46,140 nt of DNA from Fibrobacter sp. (lineage in GTDB: Bacteria > Fibrobacterota > Fibrobacteria > Fibrobacterales > Fibrobacteraceae), in the NCBI GenBank assembly GCA_017959225.1, contig JAGDBD010000047.1, positions 1 through 46,140 on the forward strand, written 5' to 3'. The position numbers were made by a program, and so were the translations under genes. Positions 8,496 to 15,455 of the stretch are shown piece after piece; positions within the stretch are counted from its first letter, which is position 1, and the number at the start of each line of letters is the position of its first letter. The notes beneath the pieces were generated by a model, which was not told the origin of the DNA, did no database searches, and was given only the letters and a program-made list of their open reading frames with translations.

Positions 8496-9191
8496 TTAGA
8501 ATTCGACGAACGCTTTGACGCAGATTTCTGCCATGTGATGCCAAAGCGTTTCGGAAAGATCGCTGTAGCCGCCGGTGCTTGTGCTCAAACTGCGAATAAA
8601 CGTGGGGCGGTAGCGGAATGCCACGTCAACGCCGAAGGGGCGAACTTTGTATCGCATGTTCGCTGAAAGGGCAAAGGAATTGGCGGCAAAGATCACCGAT
8701 TCGCGGTATTCGCCGTCATACTTGTCGTTTCCAAAAGCGGCTCCGTCAACAGACAAACGGGAAAAGGCGTAGCCGAGTCCCGGGCCTACCATGAAGTCTT
8801 CCGGCCAGAAGAAGTAGTAACGGTATTCCACGCCTACACGCCAGAAGTTTGCATCGTTTCCGGTGTGAACTTCGGTATCTTGCCCGTAGTTCACGTCCGG
8901 CTGCCAAATGCCGAAGTTCACTGCGATGGTGTGCTGGTTAAAGTTGACGCCCGCTTCAATTGTCGGAAGCGGGAACGTGCCGATATAGGGAATGTAAACG
9001 GTTTCGTCTGCGTCTTCGCCTTCGGCTTCCAAGAACCCTTTGCCGTCTAAATCACCGCCCAGGGAAAAAAGCACATCCAGCCCGAGAGACACAAAGTAAC
9101 TGCGGTGCCAAATGACTTTATCGCGATAACCGGCAAAGCTTGCGCTGGTGACGATCAAAAGGGCGAGAAGGATCTTGGAAAGGGTACGCAT
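8496..9191 (-). CDS. Predicted outer-membrane beta-barrel protein
   Basis: 231 residues with a clear signal peptide (ILLALLIVTSASFA) and alternating, aromatic-rich segments ending in phenylalanine (VKAFVEF), the usual end of an outer-membrane barrel. Segments such as FWRVGVEYRYYFFWPEDFMVGPGLGYAFS look like paired strands of an eight-strand or slightly larger barrel. No enzyme motif. It has a strong GGAGG site and follows nadA by 12 bases on the same strand, so it is probably co-transcribed although no functional link is evident. Specific function unknown. Confidence 0.7.
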   Translation of the reverse strand: MRTLSKILLALLIVTSASFAGYRDKVIWHRSYFVSLGLDVLFSLGGDLDGKGFLEAEGEDADETVYIPYIGTFPLPTIEAGVNFNQHTIAVNFGIWQPDVNYGQDTEVHTGNDANFWRVGVEYRYYFFWPEDFMVGPGLGYAFSRLSVDGAAFGNDKYDGEYRESVIFAANSFALSANMRYKVRPFGVDVAFRYRPTFIRSLSTSTGGYSDLSETLWHHMAEICVKAFVEF

Positions 9192-9203
9192 GGGAAACCT
9201 CCG

Positions 9204-10220
9204 TTACATGGCTGCGTAGCGGAACATTTCGTCGATACAATGCTTGGCGCGAGCCATCACGTCTTCGGAGAGTTCCACCTTAGCCGCCTTTTCTGGGTGA
9301 CGTAGGGATTCAAGAATGTTTTCAAGGGAATTGGACTTCATGTACTTGCACATGCTGCAACTGCCGATGAACTGCTTTTCTGGGAATTCGTAATGCATAC
9401 GTGCATTCAAACCGCATTCCGTGAGAAGCAGGAACGGAGTGCCTTCCGGCTGGTCCTTGATGTACTTGACCATTTGCCCCGTGCTTCCGACGTAATCGCT
9501 GAGCAGGGCGACGCCCGGGTGACATTCCGGGTGGCTGACCACGCGAAGGTTTGGATTCTGGCTGCGGAAGAAGCTGATGAGTTCCGGATCGTACTTTTCG
9601 TGTACGTAGCAACAGCCGGAGAACAAAACGATTTCTTTGTGAATGCCGTTCTTTTCAAGAGCTTCTTGCAGGTTTGCTCCCATCAAACGGTCCGGGACAA
9701 AGATGATTTTGTCGTTCGGAAGGTTTGCAATGATCTTGTAAACGTTTGAACTGGTGACGCAAACGTCGCATTCGGCTTTGACATCGGCGGTGGTGTTGAT
9801 GTAGCAGGCGACGGTGTATCCCGGATATTTTGCCCGGAGATTGCGGACGTCTTCGGCGGTAATGCTGTCGGCGAGGCTGCAACCGGAAAGCGGTCCCGGA
9901 ATGATCACTTCTTTTGTCGGGTTTAAAATCTTGGCGGTTTCGCCCATAAAACGGACTGCGGCAAAGACGATCATGTCGGCCTGGACCTTTGTCGCGTCCT
10001 GGCTAAGTTTAAAGCTGTCCCCATCGTAATCGGCAACGCCTAAAACGATTTCCGGCGCCACGTAACTGTGGGCGAGGATCACCGCGTTGCGCTCTTTTTT
10101 CAGTTCATTGATTTCGTTGATGATGGGAATCAATTTTTCGCAGTATTCCATGGTGTAGTTGCAAAGAACGGCACCCGGTTGAATGCTTTTGAGACGATTG
10201 AAAAGTTCTTCTGCTGTCAT
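9204..10220 (-). CDS. nadA: Quinolinate synthase
   Basis: 338 residues, full length for NadA, the 4Fe-4S enzyme that condenses iminoaspartate with dihydroxyacetone phosphate to quinolinate in NAD synthesis. Typical motifs are NAVILAHSYVAPEIV, AVRFMGETAKILNP, and three cluster cysteines in PLSGCSLAD, TECGLNAR and GSCSMCKYMK. No nadB or nadC lies in the window. Upstream on this strand TAAATT lies about ten bases before the ATG with no clear Shine-Dalgarno sequence, so the message may be nearly leaderless. Confidence 0.96.
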   Translation of the reverse strand: MTAEELFNRLKSIQPGAVLCNYTMEYCEKLIPIINEINELKKERNAVILAHSYVAPEIVLGVADYDGDSFKLSQDATKVQADMIVFAAVRFMGETAKILNPTKEVIIPGPLSGCSLADSITAEDVRNLRAKYPGYTVACYINTTADVKAECDVCVTSSNVYKIIANLPNDKIIFVPDRLMGANLQEALEKNGIHKEIVLFSGCCYVHEKYDPELISFFRSQNPNLRVVSHPECHPGVALLSDYVGSTGQMVKYIKDQPEGTPFLLLTECGLNARMHYEFPEKQFIGSCSMCKYMKSNSLENILESLRHPEKAAKVELSEDVMARAKHCIDEMFRYAAM

Positions 10221-10292
10221 AGTGTTTTAAAATTTAGAAATTGGCATGTGAAAAGGAAATAGTTAGAAATCCGCCGTGTTGACATAGGATTG

Positions 10293-10979
10293 TCAAAGCT
10301 TTGGAATCACCACTTTTTTCTTTAGATTGATCGGTGAATAAACCTTTGCTGCCGGAACCGAGTAGAATTTTTTTTCTTCCAGGCAATAGGCAGTGAGAAA
10401 TTTTCCATAGACGCATCCGGAATCGAGACCGAGAAAATCGGGAAAATTTACAAGGCCTTTGGCCGCCCAATGTCCAAAAACAATGGGTTTTGACCATTTG
10501 GCACATTCAAACCAGGCTGGATCGTTTTCGTTGTTTAAATCTTCTCCTTTGCCGTCCCAGGTGCGAACGGAAAGGATCACGTCCGGATCCATATCTTCCA
10601 GTTTGGATTTTCCCGGTTCAATGCCTGCGTGCACAAGGAGTGCATGGGGCGTGTCGATCCAAAGGGGCCAATTTTTGACGATGGATGCAATCCAGAACGG
10701 GTCGCCTAGGCGCTCCGCGGAACGCTTCTGCTTATCGGTCCATTCGCTTTCGGGCAACTGGAGAAATTTTAAAAGCCACGCTTCGTGATTCCCCATGACG
10801 CACTGGAAAGGGTTCGATAAAATTTCTTTAACGACTTGGACCGATGACGGACCTTTGTTGATCAAGTCTCCGGTAAAGTAGATGGAATCTTCGCCCGGCG
10901 TGTAATGCACCGAGTCGAGCATTTTCATCATTTCGTCGTAGCAGCCGTGAACGTCCCCAATAAAGATGGTCCGTTTCAT
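10293..10979 (-). CDS. ApaH/PrpE-like metallophosphoesterase
   Basis: 228 residues with the motifs of PPP-type calcineurin-like phosphatases: GDVHGCYDE, FTGDLINKGP, GNHEAW and a later HAGIEPGK. The best fit is the diadenosine tetraphosphatase / PrpE group, which hydrolyse Ap4A-type nucleotides; a protein phosphatase role cannot be excluded. Its start overlaps the stop of the upstream pseudouridine synthase gene, and it is the last gene of a four-gene minus-strand operon that also contains an exopolyphosphatase-family gene. Confidence 0.8.
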   Translation of the reverse strand: MKRTIFIGDVHGCYDEMMKMLDSVHYTPGEDSIYFTGDLINKGPSSVQVVKEILSNPFQCVMGNHEAWLLKFLQLPESEWTDKQKRSAERLGDPFWIASIVKNWPLWIDTPHALLVHAGIEPGKSKLEDMDPDVILSVRTWDGKGEDLNNENDPAWFECAKWSKPIVFGHWAAKGLVNFPDFLGLDSGCVYGKFLTAYCLEEKKFYSVPAAKVYSPINLKKKVVIPKL

Positions 10980-11701
10980 TCGGCGTTAACCTCCACGGCT
11001 TCGCGGAGCATTTTTTCTTCGCGGGCGGTGAGTTCGCGGAATTCGCCTGTGGGCAAGTTCCCAAGGCCGATTCCTGCATAAGTGACTCGTTTCAAGTCGC
11101 GAATGGTGTAACCGACCTGTTCTAGCATGCGGCGGATTTCGCGGTTTTTGCCTTCACAAAGGACCATTTCAAAGAATCCTTCGTCAAAGAAAATTTCTTC
11201 GGCATGGGCGGATTCCATAACGCCTTTTTCATTTTCACCGATTTCAACGCCATCAACTAATTTTTGTGCGTCGGCATGGGAAAGGGGACGGGTCGTCCAA
11301 ACGTAATAGCTGCGGGGGACTTCGAACTTGGGATGGGTGAGCTTGTAAAGAAGGTCACCGTCATCGGTAAACAGCAACAGTCCGCGGCTTTGCAAGTCTA
11401 ACCGTCCAATGTATTTCATGGAACGGTATTCGGCCGGGAGGTAATCGTAAACGGTCGTGCGGCCTTGAGGATCGCTTGCCGAGCATACGCAGCCAGCGGG
11501 TTTGTGGAACAGAATGACCGAAGTTCTTTTGGGCGGCTGTACGCGTTTGCCGTCTACACGGACATCGTCCTTTTCGCTGACTTCTTTGCCGAGTTCGTCA
11601 AGAACTTCTCCGTTGACTTTGACGCGTCCTTGGCGAATAAGATCGTCGGATGCACGACGGCTTGCGACGCCGCAAAGCGAAAGAAATTTATTGATCCGCA
11701 T
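10976..11701 (-). CDS. RsuA/RluB-family rRNA pseudouridine synthase
   Basis: 241 residues. N-terminal S4 RNA-binding domain (RINKFLSLCGVASRRASDDL), then the pseudouridine synthase core with catalytic aspartate in GRLDLQSRGLLLFTDDGDL and the later motif GKNREIRRMLEQVGY. The protein modifies uridine in ribosomal RNA; whether it is the 23S (RluB), 16S (RsuA) or a mixed type cannot be told from sequence reading alone. AAGGA lies upstream of the ATG, and the gene overlaps the preceding ppx-like gene by 14 bases. Confidence 0.9.
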   Translation of the reverse strand: MRINKFLSLCGVASRRASDDLIRQGRVKVNGEVLDELGKEVSEKDDVRVDGKRVQPPKRTSVILFHKPAGCVCSASDPQGRTTVYDYLPAEYRSMKYIGRLDLQSRGLLLFTDDGDLLYKLTHPKFEVPRSYYVWTTRPLSHADAQKLVDGVEIGENEKGVMESAHAEEIFFDEGFFEMVLCEGKNREIRRMLEQVGYTIRDLKRVTYAGIGLGNLPTGEFRELTAREEKMLREAVEVNAE

Positions 11702-12671
11702 TTTCTGAATCCTTTTTGTTCTTTAGCCAAGGAGGAAGCTTGCGCTCCTTTTTTTCTTCGGCCTTTTTCTCTTCCAGTTTGGGCGGGTAAAGAAGCCCGA
11801 ATCGCAAACCGGCCGTGCTGATGCGGAAAGATTCCTCATGGAGACGGGTAAGCAGGCTGCGCAACCAGTACAGACCGCAGATGATGACGTCGGAACGACC
11901 CTTTTCAAGGCCCGGCATGCTTGCGCGGAGTTCCTTCGACACGTTGGAAATTTTGGTAATCGTTTTTTCTAACTGGTCCAGGTTCAGTTCCAGACCTTCG
12001 ATGGATTTAAAATCGAATTCCGGCTGGTTCAAATAGACCATTGCAAGGGCGGTTCCTGTACCGCCGACTAGGTAAACGGGCTTTTTGGCGTAGGGACGCA
12101 AAGGGTTTCCTTTGAGGATTTCCTTTTCCCATTTTTTGTATTCCGGACCGGGAATCGCTCCCATCTGCTTGAATAGATAAAGAGCTCCTACGGGAACGGA
12201 AACCGCTTTTTTCCCATCGGAAATTTCGGTAGAACCGCCGCCGATGTCGAGGGTGACAATGCCTTCCCCGTGCCATTCTTCAACCGCGCGGAAGGTGTAA
12301 GAAGCTTCTTCTTCACCCGAAATAATCTGAGGCTTTACCCAAAGGGCCTTTTCGACTGCTGCAATGATCGCTTCGCTATTTTCTGCTTTGCGGGCGGCTT
12401 CGGTCATGGCGCAGGCTTTGATTTCTGCGCCTAAGGCGTGAGCCGTTGAACGGTAATTCGAAAGAATTCTGGAAAGTTCATCCAAGCGTTCTTCGGAAAC
12501 GTTCCCGGTATTATAAACGTCTTCTCCGAGACGGCAAACTTCGACTTTCTGGATTTTGGGCTGAAGGGTCTTTTTTCCGTTTCCATCGGTTTCGAAATCG
12601 GCAATCAAAAGGATTGTCGAATGGCTTCCGATGTCTACCGAAGCGGGGAGAATTTTAAGGGGATTAGCCAT
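11688..12671 (-). CDS. Ppx/GppA-family exopolyphosphatase
   Basis: 327 residues, the single-domain form of the Ppx/GppA family with an ASKHA ATPase fold. Phosphate-binding loops are VDIGSHSTILLIAD near the N-terminus and TLDIGGGSTEIS near residue 140. Members degrade polyphosphate or convert pppGpp to ppGpp; which applies here is open. The ATG at 12671 overlaps the end of the upstream gene by eight bases. The frame stays open to 12761 but only through the upstream gene. The last ~25 residues are lysine-rich. Confidence 0.88.
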   Translation of the reverse strand: MANPLKILPASVDIGSHSTILLIADFETDGNGKKTLQPKIQKVEVCRLGEDVYNTGNVSEERLDELSRILSNYRSTAHALGAEIKACAMTEAARKAENSEAIIAAVEKALWVKPQIISGEEEASYTFRAVEEWHGEGIVTLDIGGGSTEISDGKKAVSVPVGALYLFKQMGAIPGPEYKKWEKEILKGNPLRPYAKKPVYLVGGTGTALAMVYLNQPEFDFKSIEGLELNLDQLEKTITKISNVSKELRASMPGLEKGRSDVIICGLYWLRSLLTRLHEESFRISTAGLRFGLLYPPKLEEKKAEEKKERKLPPWLKNKKDSENADQ

Positions 12672-12981
12672 TTTCTGCGAGAAGTCCGCTACGGATGCGG
12701 TTTGCAATCTTTTCGGGATCGGTAAAGAACTGTTTGGCAAGGGGAATCGCCTGTTCCACAAGTTCCGGGGAATATTTTTGCATCCAACCGGCGACGATTT
12801 TGCCCGTGGTGCTGCCCAGTTCCTGACCGGACTTGATTTCGACAGCCATTTTCAGGGCAAGGTAAAGCCCCAGTTCAAAAGCGGTCGGGGTTTCCTTACC
12901 TTCGAGAAGCTTTTCGACGCGAAGGGCTTTTTCTTCGAGGCCAAGGGATTCAATTTCTTGCAAATCTTTTTCGGAAATCAT
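12664..12981 (-). CDS. Hypothetical small helical protein, first gene of ppx operon
   Basis: 105 residues, not recognised. Predicted to be mostly helical, mildly acidic, with no signal peptide or membrane segment and no cysteine. It is probably a real gene because it overlaps ppx by eight bases in an operon-like way and has TAAATT six bases before its ATG, the same leaderless pattern seen elsewhere in this window. Confidence 0.7.
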   Translation of the reverse strand: MISEKDLQEIESLGLEEKALRVEKLLEGKETPTAFELGLYLALKMAVEIKSGQELGSTTGKIVAGWMQKYSPELVEQAIPLAKQFFTDPEKIANRIRSGLLAENG

Positions 12982-13013
12982 ATTCCAAATTTAGAAAATC
13001 GGAATGGGAAAGC

Positions 13014-13043
13014 AAAAAGACCCAGCGAGCGCCGGGTCTTTTT
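13014..13043 (-). terminator. Terminator of the histone-like gene
   Basis: AAAAAGACCC at 13014-13023 pairs with GGGTCTTTTT at 13034-13043, with an inner GCG/CGC. T tracts occur on both strands, so it could act bidirectionally, but the relevant transcript comes from the minus-strand gene just upstream. Confidence 0.85.
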
Positions 13044-13075
13044 GTTGATTTTTTTAGCAAAGAGAGAAATCGAAA

Positions 13076-13393
13076 TTACTTCTTAGCGGCCTTCTTCGGA
13101 GCAGCTTTCTTCGGAGCGGCAGCCTTTTTCACTGCGACTTTCTTAGCCGGAGCAGCCTTCTTCACGGCAGCGGCCTTCTTCGGAGCAGCTTTCTTCGGAG
13201 CGGCGGCCTTTTTCACTGCGACTTTCTTAGCCGGAGCAGCCTTCTTCACGGCAGCGGCCTTTTTAGCCGGAGCAGCTTTCTTCGGAGCAGCAGCCTTTTT
13301 CACTGCGACTTTCTTAGCCGGAGCAGCTTTTTTCGGAGCTGCAGCTTTTTTAGCCGGTGCTTTTTTAGCAGTAGTTTTTTTTGCAATTGGCAT
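13076..13393 (-). CDS. Histone H1-like Lys/Ala/Pro-rich DNA-binding protein
   Basis: 105 residues made almost only of Lys, Ala, Pro and Val, in units of the type PAKKVAVKKAAAPKKAAP. This resembles the C-terminal tail of eukaryotic H1 and bacterial H1-like proteins such as chlamydial Hc2 and Bordetella BpH1, which bind and compact DNA without sequence preference. There is no globular domain, so function is by analogy. The repeats are near-identical at DNA level (blocks beginning near 13123, 13207 and 13294; periods 84 and 87 bases). A consensus-like promoter and flanking terminator indicate a single-gene, probably highly expressed unit. Confidence 0.85.
   Translation of the reverse strand: MPIAKKTTAKKAPAKKAAAPKKAAPAKKVAVKKAAAPKKAAPAKKAAAVKKAAPAKKVAVKKAAAPKKAAPKKAAAVKKAAPAKKVAVKKAAAPKKAAPKKAAKK
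13123..13370 (-). repeat. 84/87-bp tandem repeats inside the histone-like gene
   Basis: The block starting CCTTTTTCACTGCG recurs at 13123, 13207 and 13294 with only scattered changes. Spacing is in multiples of three, so gain or loss of a unit keeps the frame. Confidence 0.8.
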
Positions 13394-13434
13394 ATTTTTG
13401 ATTCCTTCTGTGGATTGTTGATAACTATGTCAAT

Positions 13435-13463
13435 AAAATAACTTGATTTTCACAAAATATCAA
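13435..13463 (-). promoter_or_regulatory. Promoter of the histone-like gene
   Basis: On the minus strand TTGATA (13458-13463) and TATTTT (13435-13440) are separated by 17 bases. Very AT-rich runs (13470-13492) lie upstream and could act as an UP element. The leader would be about 35-40 bases. Confidence 0.6.
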
Positions 13464-13516
13464 CATTTATTTTTTAAAATATTTTTTTTGCAACTAGTCA
13501 ATCGCAAATAAAAATT

Positions 13517-14263
13517 CTATAGCGCCTCTCCGTGAACGAAGGAAACGTACTCTTCGATACCTTTTTTGGCGATGTCGAAGAGGTTCGTGTACCGGGTAGC
13601 AAACGGTGGAATCTTTCCGTTGTTGATGCCGATGGCGTCGTGCAAAACCGTCACGTGTCCGTCGGTATGGGAACCTCCGCCGATGCCGATAGTAACAAGG
13701 CTCACGGCTTTTGTGAGGGTTTCTCCGAGTTCACCTGGAATGTGTTCCAAAACGCATTCGTAAGCGCCGATTTTGTCGATCGCCTGGATTTCGTCGAGGA
13801 GCCTTTGGGCTTCTTCTTCGGTTTTGCCGACTTGTTTTAAAGAGACTGCGGTTTGCGGCAAAAGACCCAGATGGGCGCAGACCGGGATGCCGTTTGAAAC
13901 GAGAGTTTCGATGACATCCGGCTTAAATCCTTCCAGTTTAACGGATTTTGCTCCGACGTCCATGAACTTGTTCGCATTTTCGAGAGCGGACTTGGGATCT
14001 TCATAGCTCAAATAGGGCATGTCCGCGATGACGTGGGTATTGGGAGCTCCGCGGCAAACGGCAGCTGTAAAGATGAGCATTTCCGTCATGCCGACACATT
14101 GGGTGGATTTGTAACCGAGCATGGTGTTTGCGAGGCTGTCACCGACGAGAATTTGGTCGATGCCGGCGGCTTCTGCAATTTTTGCAAAGCCGAAGTCGTA
14201 TGCGGTAATCTGTGCGATTTTTTCTTTGCCTTTGCGTTCTTTAATTTGCTGTGCTGAAAGCAT
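13517..14263 (-). CDS. panB: 3-methyl-2-oxobutanoate hydroxymethyltransferase
   Basis: 248 residues, close to the usual ~260 for PanB, which transfers a hydroxymethyl group from methylene-THF to ketoisovalerate in pantothenate synthesis. Recognisable blocks are ITAYDFGFAKIAEAAGIDQILVGDS, GAPNTHVIADMPYLSY, VCAHLGLLPQ and VTIGIGGG. A perfect AGGAGG precedes the ATG at 14263 by nine bases; a longer frame to 14314 is only recO. coaBC, a later step to coenzyme A, is at 40.5 kb. Confidence 0.95.
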   Translation of the reverse strand: MLSAQQIKERKGKEKIAQITAYDFGFAKIAEAAGIDQILVGDSLANTMLGYKSTQCVGMTEMLIFTAAVCRGAPNTHVIADMPYLSYEDPKSALENANKFMDVGAKSVKLEGFKPDVIETLVSNGIPVCAHLGLLPQTAVSLKQVGKTEEEAQRLLDEIQAIDKIGAYECVLEHIPGELGETLTKAVSLVTIGIGGGSHTDGHVTVLHDAIGINNGKIPPFATRYTNLFDIAKKGIEEYVSFVHGEAL

Positions 14264-14984
14264 ATCCACGAACCTCCTGTAACCAGCGATAAGATTTGAT
14301 TTCTCGGTTTTCACCGAGATGGGATTTTAAATACTTGAAAAATTCACTTTCGAGTTCGCGCGGATTTCGTAAAGGCATCCGGGCGGGGAGTCGAGCAATA
14401 TCGTTTAAAAATTCCGGGGAACAGTGGGGCAAAAAGGTGCCTAAGCAGCTTTTGCAAAGCGCACCGCCCGATTCAAAAAGAAAATCCGCAGGATCTCCCG
14501 GAATGGATTCTCCGCAGCGGATGCAACTGTCCACCGAAAGGGCGTAACCGGCCAGGTCCGCAATGTGCCACATCCAACGGGCGAGGGCATCTTGTGGACA
14601 ACTTCCCCGGTCAAGGATTTGCAAAGCCTTTTCCGTGTAACGGAATTCGAGCTCTTGCGAAAGACCTGTGGGCAAGTAGCGCAAAAGAATTTCTGCCATG
14701 ACTTCGGCCATCGCCGTTTTTTCTAAATCCTTTCGCATTTGAGGGAACCAGTCGATCAAAGTCGCTTCGCGGATAAAGTGCAAATCGCTTTTCCCGGAAT
14801 CGTTAAAGACGATTTCGCTTTCCGCCAAAGGGTCTAGCGAACTTTTGAAGGGGCTCTTGTGACTTTTGGCGCTTTTGACCAAAAAGGATTGTACTCCAAA
14901 ATCAAAACAAAAGCCCTTCACGATTAACGATGAATCGCTATAGGGCATTCTGTGTAATATAATGACTTTGGTCTGTTTGAGCAA
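14241..14984 (-). CDS. recO: DNA repair protein RecO
   Basis: 247 residues, normal RecO length: OB-fold start (TKVIILHRMPYSDSSLIVKGF), a central helical region, and a zinc finger (CIRCGESIPGD ... CKSCLG). RecO helps load RecA on SSB-coated single-stranded DNA. The start appears to be TTG at 14984, 11 bases after the HIT gene stop; there is no in-frame ATG giving a better N-terminus. Its 3' end overlaps panB by 23 bases. Confidence 0.88.
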   Translation of the reverse strand: MLKQTKVIILHRMPYSDSSLIVKGFCFDFGVQSFLVKSAKSHKSPFKSSLDPLAESEIVFNDSGKSDLHFIREATLIDWFPQMRKDLEKTAMAEVMAEILLRYLPTGLSQELEFRYTEKALQILDRGSCPQDALARWMWHIADLAGYALSVDSCIRCGESIPGDPADFLFESGGALCKSCLGTFLPHCSPEFLNDIARLPARMPLRNPRELESEFFKYLKSHLGENREIKSYRWLQEVRGYAFSTAN

Positions 14985-14995
14985 AATGGTTCGGC

Positions 14996-15352
14996 TTAAT
15001 CTTTTTTAGATCCGAAGGAATCGTCCAAGCGTTTTCCGCCGAGAATATGGCAATGGATGTGCCAAACGGTTTGACCGGCGTCACCCTTGCAGTTGAATAC
15101 GAAACGTGCACCGCCTTCGCCGAGACCGAGCTGTTTTGCAATGCTCTGCGCGCGGTAAAGAAGACGACCCATCAGCGGAGCGTCGGCTTCTTCCATATCC
15201 ATGAGGCTTGTAATGTGCTTTTTGGGAACGACGAGAACGTGGACGGGAGCTTGCGGGTTCAAATCCTTGAAAGCAAAGAATTCGTCGTCTTCGTAGACTT
15301 TTGTAGAGGGGATTTCGCCTTGGATGATTTTGCAAAAGATGCAGTCGGACAT
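14996..15352 (-). CDS. HIT-family nucleotide hydrolase/transferase
   Basis: 118 residues, typical of HinT-like proteins. The catalytic histidine triad is WHIHCHILGG near residue 97, and the N-terminal CIFCKIIQGEIPS has the zinc-type CxxC. Such proteins split the phosphoramidate of adenylated molecules. First gene of a minus-strand operon with recO and panB; AGGA precedes the ATG. Confidence 0.93.
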   Translation of the reverse strand: MSDCIFCKIIQGEIPSTKVYEDDEFFAFKDLNPQAPVHVLVVPKKHITSLMDMEEADAPLMGRLLYRAQSIAKQLGLGEGGARFVFNCKGDAGQTVWHIHCHILGGKRLDDSFGSKKD

Positions 15353-15439
15353 AAAAATTCCTATTGGAAATGTGAATTTCTTTTGCTTAAAACTAATATT
15401 TCAGCGGGTTTTCTGCAAATTGGCCTGTTTTGAATTTGC

Positions 15440-15455
15440 TATTTTTGCAAACGTA
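15440..15455 (+). promoter_or_regulatory. -10 element, leaderless start of the SLC13-type transporter
   Basis: TATTTT at 15440-15445 is nine bases before the ATG at 15455 and no ribosome-binding site lies between. Only a weak -35 (TTGGCC, 14-base spacer) is visible. Confidence 0.35.

Noticed and set aside
10279..10296. TTGACA-TAGGAT-TGTCAA palindrome at the end of the ApaH-like gene
   Set aside because: Short arms, overlaps a stop codon, no T tract; more likely chance than an operator or terminator.
13410..13425. DnaA-box-like TGTGGATTG and GTTGATAAC near the histone-like promoter
   Set aside because: Two mismatches from the consensus and no cluster of boxes, so no origin can be claimed.
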